Shown here: piece after piece, positions 17,018 through 24,292 of the stretch | Position numbering within the stretch: position 1 is the first letter of the stretch | Layout of the letters: each line of letters opens with the position of its first letter | Assembly (NCBI GenBank): GCA_949840905.1 | Contig: CATKXW010000013.1 | Location: 1 to 56,791, forward strand | Direction: 5' to 3' | Length of the DNA stretch: 56,791 bases | Source of the DNA: an uncultured Eggerthellaceae bacterium | Lineage (GTDB): Bacteria; Actinomycetota; Coriobacteriia; Coriobacteriales; Eggerthellaceae | Translations under genes and position numbers: made by a program | Notes under the pieces: generated by a model | What the model was told of the DNA's origin: nothing | Database searches by the model: none | What the model saw: only the letters and a program-made list of their open reading frames with translations

Positions 17018-18341
17018 GATCCTCCTCCTTCCGCCCTTTCGCACCTAGCTGCTTGAGGCGCTCGTCGAACTCCGCTTCGCGGAGCCGTCGGTCCACCTCG
17101 GTCGCATCGTGGTTCAGGTCGATGCGCCCGGCGATGCCCTGGGCGCTGAACAGGCGGCACAGTTCGCGCACCACATCGAGGCGCTTGAACACCGTGGATA
17201 TGCCCACGCACAGGTCGTTGCCGAAGGTGCATGCGATGAAGTTCAATCCGGTGGTGGCCGTCAGCACGCTCACGCCCGACACATGAGATGCCACCGATGC
17301 AGGCAGGTCGATGCGCCCCAGGCTAGAGACGGTGGTGGTCACATCCCGCTCGGCGATGCGCGCGGCCGCGTCTAGCGCGAGGTCCTTCAAGAACAACGGA
17401 GCCAGTCGCAGCCCCACGTTCTTCTCCAGGCCTATCATGCGGTTCATGCGGCCTTCCATGGCGCTGGCCGTGCACTTGCTGGCGATCTGCTGCTGCACGT
17501 TGGCGGCGATGGCCTCCAACGGCTCGTCAACAGAGCCTGGCAGATAGCTGACGAAAGCCAGTCCGAAGAAGTTGCGCAAGGTGGCGGAATCGAAGAACTG
17601 TCGCAGGTCCACCGGCACGTCCAGACGGATGGGCCGCGTGCGGTCGGCAGGGTTCATGCCCGCACGGATGGCGCAGATGACCGCCGCGATGATGAGCGAG
17701 GTGACGCTGACCCCTAGGCTCTTCGCCCAAGCATGCACTTCGTTGGCGGGCAGGTGGTATTCGAGGAAGGTGGGCAGCGCCGCATCGCGCGGGCCGCTGA
17801 GCCGATAGGGCCGCTCGGAGGGCGTGGCTGCGCTCTTGCTGGGGTCGTAGTGCTGCCCGAAGCTGTCCTCTGCCTGGCGTTCGCGCTCTTCGTCGAAGCC
17901 GTGGTCTGCCTCCTCGAACGGCGTCGCGTAGCGCTCCTCGCCGTAGAAGCCCATCAGCGTGCGGAAGAAGCGCAGCGACCCGCGCCCGTCCGAGATCATG
18001 TGAGACACTTCCAGGCTGATGCGCTCAGCGAACCACACCACGCGGAACAGCACGCTGTGAGGCCCGGTATGCAGCCCGAAGCACACGGGCAGCGTTTCGG
18101 GCTGCACCCGCACAGCGGTCTTGGCTGGTTCCAGATAATGCCAGAACAAGCCGCTGCGCAGGCATACGTTGAAGCTCGGGTACCGCTCGATGGTGCGCTC
18201 GAGGGCCCGCTGCAGGGCGTTTTCGTCCACGGCGTCGGTCATGATGGCCGAGAACCGGAACACCGTCTGTCGCGAACTGGCGGCTTCGGCGGAATAGAAC
18301 TTCCCGATGTTGTCTAGTCGGTACCAATCAGCGTGAGCCAT
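17004..18341 (-). CDS. Condensation/alcohol-acetyltransferase-like acyltransferase
   Basis: 445 residues of chloramphenicol-acetyltransferase-like two-domain fold, as in NRPS condensation domains, PapA and fungal alcohol acetyltransferases. The active-site signature HxxxDG is intact as HMISDG (about residue 150), followed by GRGSLRFF. The C-terminal half has RNFFGLAFVSY and a floor-loop-like GLNFIACTFG. It probably transfers an acyl group between a thioester and an alcohol or amine. There is no carrier protein or adenylation domain nearby, so it is unlikely to be part of an NRPS. It overlaps the esterase gene upstream by 28 bases and the membrane-protein gene downstream by 14. Confidence 0.8.
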   Translation of the reverse strand: MAHADWYRLDNIGKFYSAEAASSRQTVFRFSAIMTDAVDENALQRALERTIERYPSFNVCLRSGLFWHYLEPAKTAVRVQPETLPVCFGLHTGPHSVLFRVVWFAERISLEVSHMISDGRGSLRFFRTLMGFYGEERYATPFEEADHGFDEERERQAEDSFGQHYDPSKSAATPSERPYRLSGPRDAALPTFLEYHLPANEVHAWAKSLGVSVTSLIIAAVICAIRAGMNPADRTRPIRLDVPVDLRQFFDSATLRNFFGLAFVSYLPGSVDEPLEAIAANVQQQIASKCTASAMEGRMNRMIGLEKNVGLRLAPLFLKDLALDAAARIAERDVTTTVSSLGRIDLPASVASHVSGVSVLTATTGLNFIACTFGNDLCVGISTVFKRLDVVRELCRLFSAQGIAGRIDLNHDATEVDRRLREAEFDERLKQLGAKGRKEEDHATL

Positions 18342-19333
18342 GCCGGCTTCCCACCTTGCTTCAGCTCGTCTCCGTCGAGAAAGTGCTTCATGATGCGGTA
18401 GGTGTCGCGCACCAGTCCCATGATGGAAGGATAGAGGAAGTAGCCGTGCACCCCGTCGAGCACGCGGTAACATGCCACCTCGTTGCCGTCGGCCTCCAGG
18501 CGCGCGGCATAGGTCTCGCCCTCGTCGCGCAAGGGGCAGTACTCGGCGCTCATCACCAGCGTGCGCGGCTGATCGCTCAGGTCGGGCTCTAGCAGCGGGG
18601 CGAAGCGCGGATTCGTGTAGTCGGCCAGATCGCGCAAGTACAGGTTGATGTAGCCCTCGATCTCGCGGCGGGTGAGGATGTAGTCCTCGCCGTTCTCGCG
18701 CACCGAATCGAAGATGGTCATCTCGCTATGGTCGTTGTAGGTGAGCGGGTATAGCAGCATCTGGGTGCGCGGAAGGAACTCGCCGCGGTCGCGGGCCAGA
18801 AGCGATACCACGGCCGCTAGGTTGCCGCCGGCCGAGTCGCCGAACAGCACGATATGCTCAGGATCGACATCGGCCAGCAGCTCGCCGGCGAACAGCTGAC
18901 GGGCCACCTCGTAGCAATCTTCGGCCGCGGCCGGGAACGGATGCTCCGGCGAGCGCCGATAGTCCACCGACACCACGCGTCGTTCCAGCTTCAAGGCGGT
19001 GCGCATGCAGGCATCGGTGTAGAAGTCCACATCGCCATTGGCCCAGCCGCCGCCATGGAAGAACAGGATGGTACCGCGGAAATCCTCGTCCACATGCAGT
19101 CCTGTCTTGAACGAGAACTCGATGTCGAGGGGCGTGAACACCCGCAGCGGTATCTCGTAGCCATCCGGCGCTGTGGCCTTCATATCGTCGATGCGGCAGC
19201 GAGGACTGGCCAAGGTGAGCTTGGCGCTGGCGTCTTCGGCTATGCGCTGTGCTTGGTAGGTCTTCTCGATGTTGTCGGAGCGCAGCCGCGTGATGGTCTT
19301 CACGGCGGCCAGCGCGGCCTTGTTGAGGGGCAC
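18314..19333 (-). CDS. Alpha/beta hydrolase, hormone-sensitive-lipase family esterase
   Basis: 339 residues. Oxyanion motif HGGGW (about residue 106), nucleophile elbow GDSAGG, and a C-terminal His in DGVHGYFLY complete the HSL-type (family IV) catalytic triad. The GTG start has AAGGAGGTG six bases upstream; a longer reading frame lacks such a site. Cytoplasmic, no signal peptide. First gene of the operon with the acyltransferase and zinc-ribbon membrane protein, and divergent from oleate hydratase, so a lipid or acyl-ester substrate is plausible but unproven. Confidence 0.88.
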   Translation of the reverse strand: MPLNKAALAAVKTITRLRSDNIEKTYQAQRIAEDASAKLTLASPRCRIDDMKATAPDGYEIPLRVFTPLDIEFSFKTGLHVDEDFRGTILFFHGGGWANGDVDFYTDACMRTALKLERRVVSVDYRRSPEHPFPAAAEDCYEVARQLFAGELLADVDPEHIVLFGDSAGGNLAAVVSLLARDRGEFLPRTQMLLYPLTYNDHSEMTIFDSVRENGEDYILTRREIEGYINLYLRDLADYTNPRFAPLLEPDLSDQPRTLVMSAEYCPLRDEGETYAARLEADGNEVACYRVLDGVHGYFLYPSIMGLVRDTYRIMKHFLDGDELKQGGKPAWLTLIGTD

Positions 19334-19603
19334 GGTGCACCTCCTTCGGTCGTTTCGTCTGCTCTCATGGTAGGCGAGGAATGGCCGTGTGGCCCAGAGC
19401 GTTGCGCGTCCGTTACGGGGCGGGTCGAGAAAGCGCGCTCTACGGAGAGAGAAAAATGAGGGGTGCGCCTCCATGGCAGCCGCGTAACGCTTCCTTTACG
19501 GGGAGATGACGGTGGGCAGGCAGGGCGTTCGGTGCCGGGGGCGCGGTGGCATCATCGAAGCTACGAAAGGGAAGGTCTTGTTCTCGTTGAAAGGAAGAGC
19601 TCC

Positions 19604-21523
19604 ATGTATTATTCCAGCGGCAATTACGAAGCGTTCGCCCATCCTCTGAAACCGGAGGGTGTCGAGAACAAGTCGGCTTACATCATAGGGGCAGGTCTGG
19701 CCGGTCTTACGGCTGCCTGCTATCTGGTGCGCGACGGGCGCATGCCCGGCGAGCGCATTCACATCCTGGAGCGCGACCCTCGCGCTGGCGGCGGTTGCGA
19801 TGGCTGGCACTATGCCGCCCTCGGCTACACCATGCGCGGTGGCCGCGAGATGGACGACCATTTCGAGGTGATGTGGGACCTTTATCGTGACATCCCCTCT
19901 ATCGAAGACCCCAGCGTCAGCGTGCTCGACCACTACTATTGGCTCAACAAGCGCGACCCCAACTACTCGCTGTGCCGCGTCACGGTCGACCGCGGCAAGG
20001 ACGCCCATACCGACGATCGCTTCGACCTGTCCGACAAGGGCTGCCTTGAGCTCATGAGCCTGTTCTTCACGCCGGAAGAGGAGCTGCAGGACAAGTTGAT
20101 CACCGACTACTTCTCCGACGAGGTGCTCGATTCCAACTTCTGGCTGTACTGGCGCACCATGTTCGCGTTCGAGAACTGGCATTCGGCTCTTGAGATGAAG
20201 CGCTATATCACCCGCTTCATCCACCACGTGGGCGGCCTACCGGACTTCAGCGCCCTGCGCTTCACCCGCTATAACCAGTACGAGTCGATGATCCTGCCTT
20301 TGGTGAACTACTTGAAGGACCACGGTGTCGACTTCCAGTTCAACACCCATGTGACCGATGTGCGCTTCTCCTGCGACAGCGCCAAAGACGACGATCGCAA
20401 GCTGGCTACCGAGATCCGCTACACGTTGGAGGACGGTCCTGCGGCCATCGACGCTGCTGTGGGCGTGCAGACAGCTGACGCGGCCACCATGCCGGCGCCG
20501 GAGGAGCAGACCATCCAGCTGACCGAGAACGACCTAGTGTTCATCACGCCCGGAAGCCTGGTAGCCCATTCCTCCTTCGGTAGCCAAGACGAGCCGGCGC
20601 GCTATGCGCCCGAGCTTACCCCTGGCGACGGTTGGGACCTGTGGAAGCGCATCGCTGCGCAAGACCCCTCGTTCGGGCATCCGGAGAAGTTCTGCGGCGA
20701 CCCGTCGAAGAGCAACTGGGAGAGCGCCACGGTGACTACGCTCGATGAGCGCATCCTGCCCTACATCAAGGCCATCTGCAAGCGCGATCCGCTCTCGGGC
20801 GGTGTGGTGACGGGCGGCATCGTGTCGGTGAAGGATTCCAGCTGGCTGCTCAGCTGGACCATCAACCGCCAGCCTCAGTTCCGCGCTCAGCCCGAAGGTC
20901 AGGTGTGCGTGTGGCTCTACGGCCTGTTCACCGACGTGCCGGGCGACTACGTGAAGAAGCCCATGCGCGATTGCACTGGCCGCGAGATATGCGAGGAATG
21001 GCTCTACCATCTGGGCGTGCCCGAGGAGCAGATAGCCGATCTGGCAGCGAACAGCGCCAACACCGTGCCCTGCATGATGCCCTACATCACAGCGTTCTTC
21101 ATGCCGCGCGCGATCGGCGACCGACCCGACGTGGTACCGGCCGGCGCGGTGAACTTCGCCTTCATCGGCCAGTTCGCCGAGACGCCGCGCGACACCATCT
21201 TCACCACGGAATACTCCATGCGCACCGGCATGGAGGCGGTCTACACGCTGCTCGACATCGATCGGGGCGTGCCGGAGGTGTGGGGGAGCTGCTTCGACCT
21301 GCGCGTGCTGCTGAACGCGGCGGTGATGGTGCGCGACGGCAAGCCCGCCACCGACATGAACATGAGCCTGATCGAGAAGCTCTTGGTGAGCCGTGGGTTG
21401 AAGGAGATAGAGGATACCGACATCTACGGCCTGCTCAAGGGCTTCGGCGTCATCCCCACCACTGAGGAGAACGCGGATGTGCCGGTGCCTGCTACCGGCG
21501 CGGTCTGGCCGGGCATCCACTGA
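19604..21523 (+). CDS. ohyA: Oleate hydratase
   Basis: FAD enzyme of the myosin-cross-reactive-antigen family; adds water to the cis-9 double bond of oleic and linoleic acid, giving 10-hydroxy fatty acids. 639 residues, normal length. N-terminal FAD motif GAGLAGLTAACYL (residue 29 on), the family motif RGGREM with the catalytic Glu82, and the RYNQYES segment in the substrate domain. AAAGGAAG precedes ATG 19604; upstream in-frame codons are not protein-like. In gut anaerobes it detoxifies host and dietary unsaturated fatty acids. It is followed 58 bp later by a surface protein gene on the same strand. Confidence 0.95.
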   Translation: MYYSSGNYEAFAHPLKPEGVENKSAYIIGAGLAGLTAACYLVRDGRMPGERIHILERDPRAGGGCDGWHYAALGYTMRGGREMDDHFEVMWDLYRDIPSIEDPSVSVLDHYYWLNKRDPNYSLCRVTVDRGKDAHTDDRFDLSDKGCLELMSLFFTPEEELQDKLITDYFSDEVLDSNFWLYWRTMFAFENWHSALEMKRYITRFIHHVGGLPDFSALRFTRYNQYESMILPLVNYLKDHGVDFQFNTHVTDVRFSCDSAKDDDRKLATEIRYTLEDGPAAIDAAVGVQTADAATMPAPEEQTIQLTENDLVFITPGSLVAHSSFGSQDEPARYAPELTPGDGWDLWKRIAAQDPSFGHPEKFCGDPSKSNWESATVTTLDERILPYIKAICKRDPLSGGVVTGGIVSVKDSSWLLSWTINRQPQFRAQPEGQVCVWLYGLFTDVPGDYVKKPMRDCTGREICEEWLYHLGVPEEQIADLAANSANTVPCMMPYITAFFMPRAIGDRPDVVPAGAVNFAFIGQFAETPRDTIFTTEYSMRTGMEAVYTLLDIDRGVPEVWGSCFDLRVLLNAAVMVRDGKPATDMNMSLIEKLLVSRGLKEIEDTDIYGLLKGFGVIPTTEENADVPVPATGAVWPGIH

Positions 21524-21581
21524 TATCCCTCGGTGCGGCCGTGCGGGCTGCACCGGTCCTGAGAGAACGAAGGAGACCATC

Positions 21582-22880
21582 ATGAGCACAACGATGAAGA
21601 AGATCGGCATCGCGCTGCTCGCGATCGTGTTCGCGCTGGGTCTGACGGTGCCGGCGCTCTCGTTCGCCGAGCCTGGCGGACGGCCGACCATGACCGGCAT
21701 GGCCGGTGCGAACGAACAAGCGGCCATCGACGCGGCTACGAGCGGTGCTGTCGCGGCGGAAGCGGTGGAAGACGCTGCGACGAGCGATGTGCCTGCGATC
21801 AGCGAAGAGGCGACCGAGATACCTGTCGAAGAGCCTGATGGCGCCACGGTCGAAGAGCCCGTCGAGGCCGTGGTGGACGAGAACGCCACCGGGGATGCCA
21901 CCGTCGATGAGGTCGTGACCGCGCCGGCCGGTGACTGCGTCGTCACCATCCAATACCTCGAGTATACCGAGGACATCGAGGGCAAGCCTGTGGACGAGGG
22001 CGGCCGCGTTATCCTCGGCACGCGCGAGCTGACCGGCCTGAACGAGGGCGATCAGATCCATGCATGGGACTACGTGGTCGACATTCCCGGGTACTTCTTC
22101 TTCGATGGCTGGCCGCTGAACATGACCGTGTCGGCCGATCCGTCCCAGAACGTCCTGAAGCTCATCTACATGAAGATCCGCACCGGCGAGTACACGGTGA
22201 ACTACTACCTGATGACCGGTGCCGATCTGACGGCCGATAACTGGGGCGACGCCCTCGATACCGACAAGGTGACCTTCTCTAAGATCGGCTCCGAGCAGTT
22301 CGATGACGCGCAGCTGAATAGCCTGGTGCAGGGCGATGCCTACGAGTATCAGGTCGATGGTCTCTATGTGATAGACACCTATCCGTCCGAGATACTCGTC
22401 GACGAGCAGCCCGATGATAACGTCATCAACGTGCTCTACACCAACGCGGTGGCCTACGGCCCGAGCGACCTGCCCGTTCCCGATGGGGTCGTCCCTGACG
22501 GAGGCGACGGTGCGGGCGGCGACGCTAACGTGACCCTGCCCCCCAACGACACCACTCTCGACAAGGACGAGATAGAGGCCATCCTCCCTGACGATCCCGA
22601 GGTCGTCGGCGATCTTATCGGCACGGGTGGTGAGGAGGTGACCATCACCGATGCGATGCTGGAGAATCCTGTGAACAAAGAGCAGGCCATCCAGACGGTG
22701 AAGGCCTATCAGACCGGCCTGCAGCAGGGCGCTGGGCTTTCCCAGACCGGGGATGGCATCGTGTGGCTGGTGGTAGCGCTGGCGGTGGTGATCGTAGGGG
22801 CGGGCATCGCCATCGGCATCCTGCTGAGGCGTCGCCAGCTCACGCCGGCTCCGATCCCTGAAAAGACCAAGGACGTCTAG
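21582..22880 (+). CDS. Cell-wall-anchored surface protein with LSQTG sorting signal
   Basis: 432 residues. Signal peptide 1-29 (KK, hydrophobic core, cleavage after SFA). An acidic Ala/Glu/Val-rich low-complexity stretch follows (40-120), then two beta-rich units with VTIQYLEY and YTVNYYLMTG, resembling MucBP/Flg_new-type adhesin modules, then an acidic spacer. The C-terminus is a canonical sorting signal: LSQTG (22737-22751), hydrophobic helix, RRR and a short tail. Ser replaces the usual Pro of LPxTG. AAGGAG lies seven bases before the ATG. Probable sortase substrate, surface location; ligand unknown. Confidence 0.87.
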   Translation: MSTTMKKIGIALLAIVFALGLTVPALSFAEPGGRPTMTGMAGANEQAAIDAATSGAVAAEAVEDAATSDVPAISEEATEIPVEEPDGATVEEPVEAVVDENATGDATVDEVVTAPAGDCVVTIQYLEYTEDIEGKPVDEGGRVILGTRELTGLNEGDQIHAWDYVVDIPGYFFFDGWPLNMTVSADPSQNVLKLIYMKIRTGEYTVNYYLMTGADLTADNWGDALDTDKVTFSKIGSEQFDDAQLNSLVQGDAYEYQVDGLYVIDTYPSEILVDEQPDDNVINVLYTNAVAYGPSDLPVPDGVVPDGGDGAGGDANVTLPPNDTTLDKDEIEAILPDDPEVVGDLIGTGGEEVTITDAMLENPVNKEQAIQTVKAYQTGLQQGAGLSQTGDGIVWLVVALAVVIVGAGIAIGILLRRRQLTPAPIPEKTKDV

Positions 22881-22912
22881 GCGCTCCTTTCTCGTAGCGA
22901 GCGCTAAACGCT

Positions 22913-22949
22913 GAACGACCCCTTTCCGGTATCGAGGAAGGGGTCGTTC
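22913..22949 (+). terminator. Hairpin terminator after the surface protein
   Basis: A 14-bp stem beginning GAACGACCCC and closing GGGGTCGTTC, with one bulged T and an 8-nt loop, 32 bp after the stop codon. Little T-run follows. Confidence 0.6.
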
Positions 22950-23134
22950 GCTTCGCGGATCCGAAAAGGGAGGGAGCGGATGCCATGCGGGATCGTGCGG
23001 CATCTTCCCGTTCCGCTCCATTTCCCGAAATACGGAGAATGGATGGAAACGCGACATCGTGCAGGGCTTATGGGGCAGAGCGTTTCATGCTGTTCTCCAC
23101 AGGACAAGATGAGGACGGGAGGAAGGCGACCGTC

Positions 23135-24136
23135 ATGGCGGAGCGATTCGAGTTGAGCGAGCTCGGCGATGTTGCGACGTTTCTGGAGCTCATAGAGGAC
23201 GGCGGGACGACCGCGTTCATAACCATCGGCGGTCGTGATCGTTTCGCGGTGGTGCCCGTGGACAAGTATGCAGCGGTGCAGGCAGGAGCGATGCGGGCGG
23301 AACGAGAGCTCGCGGAGGCGCAGGAGCGTGCGGCCCAGGCCGAGCAGCGCGCTGTCGAGGCCGAGCGGCAGTTGCAGCGGGCGCTCGTTGCGGCCGAAGA
23401 AGCCGCCCATGATGCGAAGGGCTTCCGAACCATGGCGAGCAGCGAGGTCGGGACGCTCGGCAACATCGCAGAGCTATCAGAGGAGAAGCGGGCTTCGGGC
23501 GCGGTGGGCGAGCCGCCTTCGCAAGATGATGCTCCTAGCGCCGCCTCGGCCGCTGCAGTCGGGGGCGCTGTGGGCTCGGTGCCCTATGAAGTGGCCGTGC
23601 TGCCGAACACCCCTATCGACTCCGACGACTATCAGCGCAGCATGTGGCATGACGCCATCCTCGATCGCATGCGCAAGGTGATGGCCGCTGAAGCGCCCAT
23701 CGAGCGTCAGCGACTGTTCAACACCGTGCGCGCTAGCTTCGGCATCAAGCGCAGCGGCCGCGATATCCAATCCCATAACGAATGGCTGTTCAACCGCTCC
23801 ATCGAACATCGCACCACCGAGTTCAACGGCTCTACCTTCGTATGGCTGCCCGACCAAGACCCGGCCACTTACGGCCTGTTCCGCGTGGTCAGCGAGGACT
23901 CGGGCCGACAGATCACCGAGGTACCCTACGAGGAGCTGGCATGCGCCATGGCCGCAGCCCTGGCCGGTGGCAAGGCGCTCTCGCGCGACGAGCTGATCGA
24001 GGCCACCATGCGCAGCTTGGGCTACAAGCGCAAGACCACCCGCGTGCGCGAGGTGATAGGCGCTGCCTTGGAGCGTGCCGCCGATGAGCGCGTGGTGCGC
24101 CTCTTCTCCGACGGCACCTTCCGCGCCGGCAACTGA
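23135..24136 (+). CDS. Phd/YefM-like N-terminus, coiled coil, and DUF3320-like C-terminal domain
   Basis: 333 residues with three parts. Residues 1-50 (LSELGDVATFLELIEDGG, then FITIGGRDRFAVVPVDKY) follow the Phd/YefM antitoxin pattern: a short helix, I-x-G turn and a strand ending in a tyrosine. Residues 50-100 are Ala/Glu/Arg heptads, a clear coiled coil. After an Ala/Ser linker, residues 170-330 contain a DUF3320-like winged-helix region (APIERQRLFNTVRASFGIKR) as found at the end of large helicase-like proteins, plus a second helical unit. Function unknown; DNA or nucleoprotein binding is likely. ATG 23135 follows AGGAAGG; earlier ATGs are possible but less protein-like. Confidence 0.65.
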   Translation: MAERFELSELGDVATFLELIEDGGTTAFITIGGRDRFAVVPVDKYAAVQAGAMRAERELAEAQERAAQAEQRAVEAERQLQRALVAAEEAAHDAKGFRTMASSEVGTLGNIAELSEEKRASGAVGEPPSQDDAPSAASAAAVGGAVGSVPYEVAVLPNTPIDSDDYQRSMWHDAILDRMRKVMAAEAPIERQRLFNTVRASFGIKRSGRDIQSHNEWLFNRSIEHRTTEFNGSTFVWLPDQDPATYGLFRVVSEDSGRQITEVPYEELACAMAAALAGGKALSRDELIEATMRSLGYKRKTTRVREVIGAALERAADERVVRLFSDGTFRAGN

Positions 24137-24292
24137 TCGGCGCGGAAGCGCTCGCGCTCTCCTTCTTCGAGAACAGCTTGTTTACAGTTCTTCCCGTTCG
24201 GGGCGGAACCCTCCTTCGTTGCGCTTCAATAAGGAGCATGACGAAAGTCCGCGCGCTCCATGCGCGCCAAGAGATGCTCAGGAGGGATCGTC

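Noticed and set aside
17004-18341. NRPS condensation domain as part of a peptide synthetase
   Set aside because: No adenylation or carrier domain is encoded in the neighbourhood; the single-domain form fits alcohol-acetyltransferase-like enzymes better.
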